A model generated the notes under the pieces. The model ran no database searches and was not told the DNA's origin. It saw only the letters and a program-made list of their open reading frames with translations. A stretch of 64,000 nucleotides of DNA, taken from assembly GCA_020086605.1 (NCBI GenBank), contig JACBWW010000003.1:3103804-3167803 (forward strand), read 5' to 3'. Positions 1-11,490 of the stretch are shown piece after piece. Every line of letters begins with the position of its first letter. Position 1 is the stretch's first letter. The translations under genes were made by a program, and so were the position numbers. This DNA is from Lanius collurio (lineage: Eukaryota > Chordata > Aves > Passeriformes > Laniidae).

Positions 1-1599
1 GACACCCCCCAAGACGTGGCAGCTGCCTCTCACATCAGCATAGTTGAGCCAGTTATCCCCATCAGAAGGGATGAACACCCTCAGGTCTATGTGTGTTCAG
101 GAGGGGGAGTTTTCTCACCTGAGACAGTTGTGAAGCGGAGGACCTTGGCAAGATAAAAAGCACTACCCCACCTATCAGGATTTGCTTCTTATCAGCCTTC
201 TCCCTTATCTGGCTCAAAGCCAGCTTGTTGCTAAACAAAGGTTGGTTTGTCATGGTCAGCCTCTGGTGGTGGGTGAGCAAACTCTCTGTCTTATGTAGAG
301 CAGAGGTTTTTCCACCACACAAAAACATCTCCTTCTCCCCTTCGGCTGGGGAGTGCAAACCTGGTCTCAGCAAAGCATCCTGCTGCTTTTGTAAATGGCT
401 GATTATTTGAGTAATTATCATTCCCATCTCTTACATGTATGGGAAATAAGCTAGATGAAAATTTTATTTTTACGGTATTTGAAATCAAAATCTCATAACA
501 GAAAATACTTTTTTTTTGAGGTTCAAAAACTTTGGATAAGATTTTTATCCTCTGCTAAATTTTGAGATGTTTGGGTAACATTTTGGAACAAAATACGTGT
601 GTGTGTGTATATATATCTGATGTAAAGGTCTCTGTGCAGAGATGCTGGATAGATATATAGCATCTATAGGTATTTTGTATATACACACATATTTGTTATG
701 TGTGATACATTTCTGAAATAGAATTTTATTGATAAGGAGGACATAATTTCATAAATACACATGTAGAGTAAATACGGAGGTACTGTAGAAATACAGCAGT
801 TACATAAGTGTTATTTTTTAATGTATGTATCCATATGTGTGTGCACATGCATGCTTGTTTGTGTATCTCAGTCCTGATGCCTATGGATTCAGCACCTGGA
901 GCTTGTTTTGTTTTTCAGCATCTCTGGGTGCACGGACAAGTCAGAGGGTGGCACAGAGACAATTCTGTCACCTACAGAACAGTGGGGAACGGGCTACATG
1001 TGAGTCCAGCACATCCTGCCACAGTCTGCAGTTACTGAATATCTCCTTGTGCTTTGAGAGAAGTGCTGAAACTGCTGTTTTGTCTTTGGCATTACAAAAC
1101 GACTTTGTGTGTGATAAGAATCTTTTTTTGATTGCATGAACTAAAGATTAAATAGCTATTAATATAGTAATTACTGAGACAGGGATCTAATGGTGTGGTT
1201 GTGAGAAGTGTCACAGAGTATTTTAGAGAGAGAAGTATCCATAATCACTCTCAGATGACTGAAGTACATGCTACTAATACCAGATGTGGTTTTGTCTCTT
1301 AGACCCAGGCATTCTCTTGCCTACAGCTCTGTCCCATCCCTTCTACTGGCAGAATTTTTCATGTAGCAATACTGTGAACTGAATCTGTAGTGACCTGAGG
1401 GAAAAGCAACCCAAGAGGAAAAAAGTTGAGACCCTGACCTGACTCACACTGCAGCTGTGTTAACACCTGGGCAAGGTGGATTGTATGTAAGCATGGCTGA
1501 GGACAAGGCAGGTGTGCAGGACTTCCCACTTGGCAGCAGGCCATCGTGGGTTTCTGGATCCAGGGCTGAAGTTAATGCTCTAAGGGAGATGAGAAAATA
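1..1599. other. Non-coding stretch, no gene seen
   Basis: AT-rich single-copy-looking DNA. Open frames on both strands are at most about 120 codons, lack recognisable domains and overlap one another in different frames. I recognise no repeat family here except a short GT/AT microsatellite near base 600. Confidence 0.6.
597..616. repeat. (GT)n-(AT)n microsatellite
   Basis: Six GT units run directly into four AT units. This is a compound dinucleotide repeat, likely to vary in length between individuals. Confidence 0.85.
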
Positions 1600-1729
1600 T
1601 TTTTTTGTTGTTGTTGTTTTATTTTTTTATTTGTTTGTGGGGTTTTTTTTATTTGTTTGTTTGTTTTGTTTTTGTTTTGTTTTTTTTTGTTTGTTTTGTT
1701 TTTTTTTTTTTTTGTTTTTTTTTTTTGTT
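1600..1729. repeat. T/G low-complexity tract, (TTTG)n-like
   Basis: About 130 bases consist almost only of T and G, mixing TTG, TTTG and long T runs, with a handful of A and C. It gives a meaningless Phe/Leu/Val/Cys-rich open frame. It could be the degenerate A-rich tail of an inverted retroelement, but no element body is visible on its right side. Confidence 0.8.
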
Positions 1730-3600
1730 ATTCTATCTGATGACAGATATAAAAGTGACTCTGAAAACTGACTGCAGAAATGGTGGTTCTCTCTTTCAGG
1801 ACAAAATATAGCTCAAATAAATATTTCTCACTAGCTGATGTGCCTATTTTGTCTGTTTTCATCTTCCTGGCAGAATCAAGATCTAAAATAAAAAATAATT
1901 GTAAGAATTTATAACATATCCATCATATATGAAAATAAATGTGACATTCACTGTTTTTTATTCTATATGTTGAAATTTAAAGTTCCCTGTGGACTATATT
2001 TTAAAAGAAATACTGGTTAATGAAGAATTTCATAAATATTTGGTGTATATACTGAGCAGATTTTGGGAGAATTCAGAGTTCTAGTACAGGATAAGAATGA
2101 GGCACTATGGAGTATTAGGACTTGTTTAGCTGAGGTCAGTAAAAAATTAGTAAAAAGAGCTCAGCTCCAGAGAATGAAGATAGAAGCATATTTTATCCTC
2201 AGTGAATGTTCCATGCTATGCTTTTGTTATATGATATATGTCATTCTTTGCTTAATCAAAAATCTCTGTCTATTCCATTGAGGATGTAGCTAAAAAAAAA
2301 TAGTGCAATACCAGTTTCTTTGGACTCTTCCATTGTATTGTATATTTTAAAAATGATTAAGCTATGTTAAGAAAATGAAGTGTTTGTTAAATTCTGCTAA
2401 AATAGACATTAATTTGTATACATATATATGCACTTTTATGTAAAGCAGTAAGTATAATTTTGCAAGCAGTTATAAGTGTCAGCAAGTTCATATAATTTTG
2501 AACATGATTCAAATGAGAAGAACCTATGCATAAGTTTAATAGGATCATTTTCCAAATCAGGAAAAATTACAATATTTAACAACATGATATTGATTGTCTT
2601 TGCAGAAAATTTATTCAGCTCCTTATTGCCTGTATCTTCAATGACTTCACTGTGTAATAGGTGTACTTTAAAAAAGAAGTAGTACTGCACTGTTTTAATG
2701 TAATAAAAATGCTATTTGTGCAATAAGGCATAAATTCTGATCTCAATACATAGGTTGTGTATACCCACGGTTGAAAGTTTGTTTACAGGCTAGTTTATGC
2801 CCCTAATTAAGACTTTAGTTATAAACCAGAATTCTGCATCAAGATGAGTACTTCCTGAGCCTTTAACATGTATTTCCAGATTTGCAAGGAAGTGACAGTT
2901 CTGATTGGAGTTCTGCAGGAAAGTAGAAAGTGAAATATCTTAATTTTTTTATAAATACTCAAAATTGCATAAACTGATGTACAGATACACTGAAGAGGTG
3001 CTTAGAGATCCATTTAATCTGAAATTAGGACCCTGCTGTGACTCAGCCTGGTCACTGACTGCACTGCAGAGTATGCTAGTGTCAGTATTACAGCATGGAT
3101 ATGTAGGTACCATTTGGATAAAAAATATCAAGATTAACTTAAATGAGGCTAATTTGTGTGACATACCAGTTCCAGAATGTACCTGAAAGGTTGAAAGATG
3201 CCCTGAGCTTAGAAACTTCCTAAGAATAGATCTGTCTGCCATGGCCAGATGAAATGGAATAAGGAGATTTTTCCTCACTCCCTTTTCATCCCATGGAAGA
3301 TGTTTTTGTCACCAAGGAAACTTCTGCACTCACTTCTGCTGCTGAAGCCTCTGGTTAATTGTGTCTTGAGTGTATGGTCAGATGCCACCAGTGGTGATGC
3401 CTGTCAGCGCTGTTGGACCATTAGTGGCATGAGGTGTTTAGAGGGTGTGGCTTCCTGAAATTTTTGAAGATTTCCTCAGTTTGTCTTGTCATTAGGTTTT
3501 AGCATGTTCTTGTTGATGGTTTCAGACATTTTTTTATTTATGTATTGTGTTTGTTGGCAGAGGTGTGCTACTTTTAAAGATCTGCCTGAAGATCACTGCT
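1730..3600. other. Non-coding stretch, no gene seen
   Basis: AT-rich DNA without a supported gene. Around 3,180-3,450 the composition is richer in G and C and vaguely retroelement-like, but I could not place it in any family. Confidence 0.5.
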
Positions 3601-6560
3601 AAGTGGCAGTGCAGATTGTAGTCAATTTTTCAGCAGCATGACTTAGGTTTGAAGCATGTATGGGCCAAAGCCTGAGTGAAAGATGATTCTGAAAGCTGCT
3701 GAATTCTGAAGATCATCAGGATTTTCACATCCCTATTTCCATGTGGTGATGGAAAGCCACAGTTAGTGTAGGCTGGAATATCCCATTCCTTGTTGAGTTT
3801 TTGGAATGGCAAAAAGTTGCCAGAACTGTCTTCAGGCAAAGGCAGGGATCTGAGAAACTCTGCTGCCTTAAAATCAAAGCTCAACCTCTCGAGTCTTTTT
3901 CCAACATTTTTCTTGTGTGTTATCATCAATATCGTCCTCTGACAAGGAAAAAAAAGGGAGAGATTTCAGCCTCCTCCTTATCATATTTATTTGTATCACG
4001 GTGAAGAAGTTTTACTCTTTCCCAGTTAAGGGTACATAGTGCTTTGGATTTTTTGGTACTTTTACCTCATTTGTGATAATTTCTGTTGTGTATTCCTCTT
4101 GATATCCATGCCAATTTTCATAGTCTGTCATCTGTTTGAAAACAGATGCAGAACACTAATTCAGCTTCTGGCCCAATTTATATAATCTATATTTTTTTTT
4201 TGTTCAAACTCACCAAATCATGATATGCCTTTGTTTTTTTTTTTTTGTTGTTGTTAATTTTTGTCTCTGCTTTGCTATACTGTGCCAGGAAAAAAATTGG
4301 CAAGTTCCATTAAATTTCCATGTTGTTGTTGAGGTTAAATGACCGTCATATGCTGCATGTTGTTTTTGAAGTTAAATGACCCCCATGTTGCATTTTTTGG
4401 CTGTTCAATTGTAGCTAGTAGCCTACTTTGTAACAGTTCTTAATTTAGTCTGCTTCAGACGTCTGGATTTCAATTTCCTAGCTATCCTACTATCTTTGAC
4501 TGAAAGATATTCCAGTGTCTGAATTCCTTAGTTTGTTTGGGTTCCCTGAAGAGCCCCCTAGGTTTACTGACGTTTATGTAAATTGAGTCATGAAACTATT
4601 ATTTGCACCCTTTGATTTAATTTATACTGACCCAGCTTTCAATGTTAAGCTATTTAAGTCTTCATTACATGTCAAAATAAAATTTAAACAGTGAAAGTTT
4701 TTGTTAGCTCTGGCTATGTGTTATGCATATTTGTGGGTTGTAACATCTTGTAGTCAGTTGCCTCCACCCCTATCATTATCTGCTACTCGCTGTTGTCAGT
4801 TCTAATCTTTATAAGGAAGTTTGTCTCCTGTCAAAGAAGATATTGTCACAATAGCTATTAATATTTCACTTTCCAATGATGCAGTGGTCATTGTCCAAAT
4901 TTATATCTGACCATGGATCTCATAAATGTTTCCTTCATAATGCCTTATGGCTTAGTGTGTACCCCAAAGCTGTCATCTTTAGAATTATCTCTCCTGAATG
5001 GTCTCTGTCCTTCTATATCTATACTCCAGTTCTGAATTTGGTGTTGTCAAGCTCATGTTCACTCCTTAACATTTATTTTTACATCCCGTAAATGTAATTC
5101 AAGATTTCTATTGTGTTGATGAAACTTTTGAGAATTATTTACACGTCAAAGGTGCTTCTTACTCCATTCTTATATAGAGCACACTCAGGTATGTCATCTT
5201 CTTTTACCCGATTGCTGTTCATAGTTTTAATTCTTTTCATTAACCATATGTCTGCTGTAGCCACAGGATTTTTTTATCCATGTCTGGGTTCTCATTTATG
5301 CTATATTTTCTCTTTCCACTAATGTTTAGAGATCTATAATTTCTTAGTTTAAAGCTGTTCTTATCAGTTGTGTTAGTTTTGATCCCAGGTAGGTATTCCC
5401 TTGAACATTCAAATCAAATTTATCTCTTGAAAAATTACTTCCTTCAATAAATGCATCTCAAAAGTCAGATACTACAGATGTTTCTTATACCACACATAAT
5501 TTAACTATTGGTTAGTCTAATCTCTTATTAGAACTATTACTCCTCTGGTGACTTGATGCCCCTGAAGTTCACACAAATATCTATTTCTTTGCAAGTATTC
5601 TCTGAAACAGTAAGCCCTTGATATAATTTTTTTTCCAGTGGGAATTGAACAGTACTGGTTTTGGGGAGTTGTAACCGTTTCTCAGGTTCCTTGTGATGCT
5701 TCCTAGTTGCAGGTCCATTTGCCAGTTGCATGCCACAGACATGATGCCATTTTGGTTTTTTGATCCCTTTCCATGAACAGACTGTTGCAAGTAGCAAGGA
5801 GGCTGTGTTCGCACAGACCTGCTCTCGTGGTTTTAAGCCCATCTGGAGATTAAACCAGGACTGCCTGCCCCTCCACGTGTTGCTGTGAATCTCCAGCCTT
5901 TTCTTTTAAGTGTCATTTTTAATTCCATCCGGAACTCTGAATGTCCCTTCTGTTTTCTTTCCGTGTTAATATGTAGCGACTTTGTTCTTTAATTGCCAAT
6001 ACTTAATACTCTTGTTGTCTTATTTCAGAGCTAGCATCTATTTCCTTCCTTCACACTACCTTTATTTTTTTCACTATTTTTTTTTTCTCTGGGGCATCAA
6101 ACTCCCTCTTCTGTTCTATTTCATATTAACAAATTACTATAGTCCCTCAAGTTCTCCTTGTCTTTTTCTTGCGTGGGCAGATATCCTCAGCTAGCAATGT
6201 TTTTCACCTCTTGTGGTTTACAGCTGAAGGTTTCATGGAGAGGCTTCTCTCTTCCCCTTTGTTCCAAATGACATATTGTCTCTAACATCATCAATTGAAT
6301 TCTGAGCTTTTATGAGGTCATTGTGTGTGCATTTTTCCAGGTATCCACTGAATGATAATAAAGATCCCACTGTTTCATTACTTTGTATCCTTATCCTACT
6401 TCACTTCAGGGAGAACCATCATCTGTTAATAAAGTCTAGTCGCCTTTATCTAATCATCCCTTCTTGGAGCTGTGACCAGAAGATTTGGTCGCCCATCTTA
6501 CATGCAACCCTTTTTTTTCTTTATTTTTTTCATATTTAATTATTGAACTACTCAGGTACA
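3601..6560. other. T-rich strand-asymmetric stretch, origin unclear
   Basis: For almost 3 kb the + strand is strongly biased to T and to pyrimidines in general, most clearly from 4,900 to 6,550. Both flanks are more balanced. Short open frames on the + strand here are rich in Phe, Leu, Ser and Tyr, as expected from T-rich DNA, and none looks like a known protein. The texture resembles the antisense copies of CR1 further along the window (for example at 13.2 and 32.7 kb), so an ancient minus-strand LINE is possible, but I could not align it convincingly. Confidence 0.35.
4319..4392 (+). repeat. Two-copy 37-bp tandem duplication
   Basis: Copies at 4,319-4,355 and 4,356-4,392 both begin CATGTTG and share the 11-base block GTTAAATGACC. 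They differ at about nine positions, mostly at the right end of the unit. It is an old head-to-tail duplication with no coding capacity. Confidence 0.75.
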
Positions 6561-7139
6561 TTGAATTGACCACAAATTACTTGCTGTTCTCAAGGATGAT
6601 GTAATCATTGTCCTGTATGTTACTACTTGTACCCTGAAACTTCACAATGTCTCTTGGTAAAGAGACTGCACATTGTGTATGCTATTGTTCTAATAAATGG
6701 AGCAGGGACAAGTTGTTCCTCTCTTGCTTTACAAGATTTTTTGTTTAATATATATATGACCATGTGGTCATTTTTTTCAAAACTCAAAACATATTGACAA
6801 CTCTCAGAGCAAATGCACATTGCCAGTGTGTGTTGTGGAGGGAATTGTTGAATACCAAAAGAAGGATGATGTGGGTAAAGAACGTGAGCTAAAAAAAACC
6901 AGTGTTCAGGGAAGAACTGAAAGTATAGACAAGAGTAACAAATCATTGTTCTGTGTGTGTTCAAAAAGTGAGTGTTGTGGTGACGTGTAAGTCCAAAAGG
7001 TGATTAATGTATGAAAGAGGAGACAATAAAGCTGAAAAATTAAACTTTTTAAAAAAATGTATATTTAGGAAGAACTGGGTGAGATTTTTCAAATGGTAAG
7101 GCTTTTTGATGGGGAAAAATATTGGAGGATCTTTCTCAA
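6561..7139. other. Non-coding stretch, no gene seen
   Basis: No supported gene. The 114-codon minus-strand frame at 6,623-6,964 has no recognisable motif. A short stem TGACCA/TGGTCA with a 2-base centre lies at 6,757-6,770. Confidence 0.5.
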
Positions 7140-7375
7140 TCTGTTTATTGATGGGTTTTTCTGAAATCTAGTTATTGATGGATGAGGTCTCTGAGCAAAC
7201 AGACAAAAATGAAAAGAATAAATCTACAGACAGAGATGACATTCATTCAGGTGTTCTAAAGAAACTTGGAGATGAAACAGCTGAAATATGACTACAAGTC
7301 AGTAAAATTAGCTTAGGTAAGCTAGAGCAAATTTTTTGAAGAATATACGTATTAGATGGACAAGGGGAAGCATAA
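7140..7375 (+). mobile_element. Ancient CR1 LINE, ORF2 fragment, 5' part (split by LTR)
   Basis: This is a decayed sense-strand piece of the CR1 non-LTR retrotransposon (ORF2 = endonuclease plus reverse transcriptase). Bases 7,235-7,288 translate to DDIHSGVLKKLGDETAEI, which matches the CR1 motif of the form DGIHPRVLREL at the start of the reverse transcriptase domain. The phrase GATGGACAAGGGG at about 7,357 fits the later CR1 position just before the RT palm. A section between the two motifs is missing, so the copy carries internal deletions. The element continues beyond the inserted LTR at 7,975. The left boundary is approximate. No function is expected. Confidence 0.7.
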
Positions 7376-7974
7376 TGTCCTGGGGTGACATTATGAAGCC
7401 ACTTTATTCCTTACCCATCTGCTCAATGCCCAGGGATGCTGTGCCCTTAGGATGGACCTGGAGGTGGGGCCAGAGCCACAGACCCAAGGGGGCATTGACC
7501 GGTTCAGCCCAACGGCTCCGGGCTCTGGGCAGGGCTTGGGAGGGAGTGCACCAGGAGTGCTGGGCTGCTTTTGGGTTTCCTTTGTGTTCCAGCTAGCTGA
7601 GAAAAGGTTTTGTTGTTTTTTTTTCTTGTTCTATTTTCCCTTGCCTTCCTCTTGTCTCACCGCCTCCCTTCCCTCCTTGCCGGCCTGGGGAGCCTGTGGA
7701 GGCAGCCCTGGAGGGCTCACAGGGTGTCTGTGGCTGGTCTGAGCCCACGTGTCTGATCCCTCTCAAGGAATTTGTTGTCTTTTGAGTGTTTTTTTAATAT
7801 CATTCTACCCTGTTTTGTTTGTGTTAATAAACAGTTTGGTTTCTTTTTCCCACTTTCACTTTTTGTGACCCATTTGTCTCACTGACGGAGGAAAAGGAGA
7901 GGCCTTTTTCCTTTTGGAAGAGACACTCACTCCGGAGTGTTTCCTCCTGAAGTTTTGTCTCAAAAACCGAGACA
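7376..7974 (+). mobile_element. Solo LTR of an avian endogenous retrovirus (ERVL-type)
   Basis: This 599-bp unit starts TGTCCTGGGGTGAC and ends AACCGAGACA, so it has the TG...CA termini of an LTR. It is clearly more GC-rich than its surroundings. It contains a polyadenylation signal AATAAA at 7,826-7,831 in the expected distal third, followed by a T-rich stretch. No second LTR and no gag/pol-like sequence follow; the right flank returns directly to the interrupted CR1, so this is a recombined solo LTR. The sequence resembles, from memory, an LTR family common in passerine birds; the family name is not certain. The flanking pentamers (CATAA and CTTGT) do not match, so a target-site duplication is absent, decayed, or the ends are off by a few bases. 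Confidence 0.75.
7826..7831 (+). promoter_or_regulatory. LTR polyadenylation signal AATAAA
   Basis: Canonical hexamer inside the solo LTR, followed within about 20 bases by T-rich sequence. It would mark the 3' end of retroviral transcripts and could still terminate read-through transcripts on the + strand. Confidence 0.6.
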
Positions 7975-8560
7975 CTTGTATTAGGATAAGCCTTAATCTT
8001 CTGTTAAAAGAACCCAAGAAAATCAGGCCTGACACTTTTTTCTGATTTAGTAAATGTATTCCCCAAAGCAGTTTATCAAGATTTCTCAGGGAAATCTAAG
8101 AACTATGAGACCATGGGATAACAGCAAAGGTTCTCATATGGACTAATAGTGGATTATAAACTAGGGTAAAGAAGAGTGGGACTAAAACATCATTTGTCAC
8201 AGTGGAGGAAATTTGCCAATGAAGATGACTATTCTCTGGTGTTCTTTAGCATATTTGTAAATTATCAGAAGACGAAAGAATACTGAGGCAACAGTTTGCT
8301 GATGATACCATCTACCGAAGATAAAGAGCTGCAAAGCAATCCAAGAATGCTATGATAAAATAGCTGATTAAATTCAATGTAGATTAATGGATAATGATGC
8401 CCTTGTGAGTGGGGGAGGGGGCACGACAAGGAAAGAATGGTCCTAATTTGACATATTCTTGTATGGGTTGTGAGTTGACTATTACAAACCTAAATCTCAT
8501 TCGGAGTGGTAATAGATAGCCTTATGGAATCAGGAGAGCAGCGCTGAGTGGCAGCCAAAA
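7975..8560 (+). mobile_element. Ancient CR1 LINE, ORF2 fragment, 3' part
   Basis: This continues the CR1 copy interrupted by the LTR. Bases 8,295-8,309 translate to FADDT, the reverse transcriptase catalytic palm motif of CR1 (FADDTKL-type), in the sense orientation. The stretch ATGGGATAACAGCAAAGG near 8,112 matches the conserved CR1 segment that lies before the catalytic motif. Stop codons and indels interrupt every frame, so it is a fossil. The order of motifs on both sides of the LTR is that of one CR1 element, which dates the LTR as the later insertion. The right end is approximate and may extend to about 8,650. Confidence 0.7.
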
Positions 8561-8842
8561 GTCAGATAGAATATTATGAATTATTGTGAAAGGAACAGAG
8601 AACAAATCAGAACCTCATTATACCACTTTGCAAATTCATCATGTACAATGATTGTGAATATAGTATGGAATGCTAGTTTCTCAAATTAAAAAGAATATTA
8701 TCAAATGAGAAAAATCAGTTGAAAAGAAAAGAAAAGGAGATGGGGATGATGTAAGAATGAAGTATGAGTTTCATTTTTCAACAGAAAATAGCAGAAAATA
8801 AAGAAATATGAAGTTGATTGCACATGATGTGACTGAAGAGCT

Positions 8843-8903
8843 GTTTTCTCTTTCTTCTCCTTTTCTTTCTTTTCTTTTCTTTTCTTTTCTTTTCTTTTCT
8901 TTT
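8843..8903 (+). repeat. (TTTTC)n pyrimidine microsatellite, left of gap
   Basis: This is an uninterrupted run of T and C that ends as regular TTTTC pentamers up to the assembly gap. The homopyrimidine/homopurine composition favours polymerase slippage and triplex formation and explains the missing sequence. Confidence 0.9.
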
Positions 8904-9296
8904 NNNNNNNNNNNNNNNNNNNNNNNNNNNNNNNNNNNNNNNNNNNNNNNNNNNNNNNNNNNNNNNNNNNNNNNNNNNNNNNNNNNNNNNNNNNNNNNNN
9001 NNNNNNNNNNNNNNNNNNNNNNNNNNNNNNNNNNNNNNNNNNNNNNNNNNNNNNNNNNNNNNNNNNNNNNNNNNNNNNNNNNNNNNNNNNNNNNNNNNNN
9101 NNNNNNNNNNNNNNNNNNNNNNNNNNNNNNNNNNNNNNNNNNNNNNNNNNNNNNNNNNNNNNNNNNNNNNNNNNNNNNNNNNNNNNNNNNNNNNNNNNNN
9201 NNNNNNNNNNNNNNNNNNNNNNNNNNNNNNNNNNNNNNNNNNNNNNNNNNNNNNNNNNNNNNNNNNNNNNNNNNNNNNNNNNNNNNNNNNNNNNNN
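8904..9296. other. Assembly gap (393 N)
   Basis: Undetermined bases inside a simple-sequence tract. The true length is unknown; the N count may be an estimate. The frame that appears to run through it is an artefact of translating N. Confidence 0.98.
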
Positions 9297-9367
9297 CCCT
9301 TTCCTTCCCCCTTTCCTTCCCCCTTTCCTTTCCCCTTTCCTTTCCCCTTTTCTTTCCTTTTTTTTTT
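9297..9367 (+). repeat. (CCCTTTCCTTCC)n pyrimidine minisatellite, right of gap
   Basis: Five imperfect 11-12-base units of CCCTTTCCTTCC/CCCTTTCCTTTC end in a T run at 9,367. The repeat unit differs from the TTTTC pentamer on the left of the gap, so the hidden stretch contains at least one change of repeat unit. Confidence 0.85.
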
Positions 9368-10984
9368 AAAAAAAAGATTATTTCCCTGTTTTGTGATTAG
9401 TTAATAGGCAATATATGAAAGCAGAATATCAAAAAAGAGGCTACTGTGTAGCTCCGGACTAACACTTGACAAAAGTGACTTTTTTCCTGTGAAGCAAGGA
9501 GGTTTAAATACAAATATGTGGAGTGCAGATATTGTCCTCTGATCCTGCCATTCATGATGGAGGATCCAAAATACTGCAAGGATGAAAGAATGTTGATGTC
9601 CCCAAAAAGATCATGGAGGTGGTCATCACATATCACATTCTGGAAGACAAAGAGAAGTGGACTCAGTTTGAGAAGAGACAAGAATTGTGGTGGAATTGTA
9701 TCACTTTGCAAGAGCTTACAAAACCTCAAAACATGAGCAAGTATGATAACAGCACTGCTAGATTAAAATAATTCCTGATAAAGAAAATGGATAATAATAT
9801 AATATTAGTCCGATATCAAACAGTATTTTTTTTTCTTTTTTTTTTTTAATTTTTAGTTGAATTGAGCCTTGTCACATAAGCCTCAATGAGGACAAGGACA
9901 GGCATTGAAGCAGAAGATAGATGTAGCCAAAGGAAGATGGATACACTTCAGGGCACAGGCTTCTGAACACAATATTCTAAAGGAAGTGGTAAATTCGATT
10001 CTGTGTGAATAAAAGCAATGTGAAAATGTGAAAACAGTCTGAAAATATGTAAACGGCTCAGCATGAAATGATGTTAGTTGTAGTAAAATAATGGCAAACC
10101 CTTTTCAACAGGAGAGAGTGATTGTTGGAAAAATAAGAAAACTTGAAGAAATATTTGAAGGCTTCATCCTGGAAAGAGAAAGCATGCACAAAAGGTAAGT
10201 TCCTTCCATTCCTTCATGATATGTGTCCTGCAGCAGAGTATGATATGCCTGTTGCTCTGCAGGGCCTAGGGGAAATCATCCATAGAGTGGGTGCAGTTGC
10301 TGTTCTCTGTAAGGGTGGAAAAAGCCCTCACATGATAAAATGTCTTTTGAATTCATATATTCTTAATAAGTATTCATGTAAAGAGAGAATTATTTTCAGT
10401 AATGCTGTTAGAGCTATCTGATAGATAATGCTTGAGCCTGTTTTTTTGTTGTTTGTGTTTTGTTTTCTTTTTTACATTTTTCTCGATGCAGTGATAGATG
10501 TCTGATAAGCATCCTAGGAGAAAGAGGTGCTGTACAAACATCTGTATGTTTTTAGTAATCTGTTTGGAAAACATTGTTTCTTCAGAGTTAGTTATCATTG
10601 GCATCCAATGGATTTCACAACCAGGAATGATAGAAAGTAAGTCCTGGAGTGAGCACTGAGGCAGGTATACTGAACCTTTTGATTTAGGACAAAAGTTTAG
10701 GGACATTTTGCTACAGAAGGAGGCTTTCAAAAGAGTCAGAGCCCTAAGCTGAAGTGAACGAAGGAATCTTACACACTGTCATGTCTAACATGGGTGCATG
10801 GAAGGGTCAATTGTGCTTTAGAAAGATTTATATAAACAGTAATATTTATGCTATTAGGACTTGGACCACATAAATACATGTATAAATAATCTTTTAGAAA
10901 TGTATTAAAACTACAGGCAAAAAATAAAGCAGGAAAATACATCTGGGGAGCACAGGGGGAAAAAATATCCCATGCAGTAAAGTG
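9368..10984. other. Non-coding stretch, no gene seen
   Basis: AT-rich DNA with no identified repeat. Short frames at 9,518-9,736 (+), 9,397-9,729 (-) and 10,374-10,730 (-) lie over one another or have low-complexity composition, and show no domain. Confidence 0.5.
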
Positions 10985-11490
10985 AACTGAGTTGCTAGCC
11001 TTGGCTGCCCATCTGTTCTTTCACTCCTCTGAGAAAGCCCTCCCTGAATATGCTGTCACTGTAAAGGTCACCATAAAATCAAATCCATTTGGACTAGCCC
11101 TTGTTTAATTTAATAATATAACTCCTATTGGGAGATTGGGCTGTTAAATCCAGCAAAGTGTGGATACAGCTATTCCACCACAGGGTTGTGAAGATAGTAA
11201 AGCCTCCCAGAGTTGAAAAGGTACACAAGGTTTAATCAGCAGTGCATTTCAGCCACAGATGGACAAAGAAAAGCTTGTTTTGCTGTCTGCTATCACTTTT
11301 TTATTTAGCTCAGAAAACTGAAAATATGCGTGTCGGCAGAGTTTGAATGTTTTATTCCAACTGCAGGTGTATATTGGCAGAGCAAAATGAAAACCTCAGC
11401 ATTCTGGTATTCAGGAGAGACCCATAATTCATAAAAACAACACTGTGCTATGATGTTACAGAGCTGAATGATTCAGCTAGTACTGGAGAA
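10985..11490. promoter_or_regulatory. Candidate conserved non-coding element
   Basis: Balanced, complex sequence with no repeat signature. It carries several motifs common in vertebrate enhancers: AATTTAATAATATAA, TTTAATCAGC, CTTTGTTC-like SOX cores on the reverse strand (GACAAAGAA near 11,263) and CTTGTTTAATTTAATA. It lies in an otherwise featureless interval. This is a judgement from texture only; conservation has not been tested. Confidence 0.3.

Noticed and set aside
1457..1811. Hydrophobic Phe-rich frames that look like membrane segments
   Set aside because: They come from the T/G low-complexity tract at 1,600-1,729.
6757..6770. TGACCA-TG-TGGTCA inverted repeat as a nuclear receptor site
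   Set aside because: Nuclear receptor half-sites are AGGTCA-type, arms are only 6 bases, and the surroundings are featureless; chance is likely.
8808..9404. 198-codon open frame on the + strand
   Set aside because: Most of it is translated N from the assembly gap and the rest is a TTTTC/CCCTTT simple repeat.
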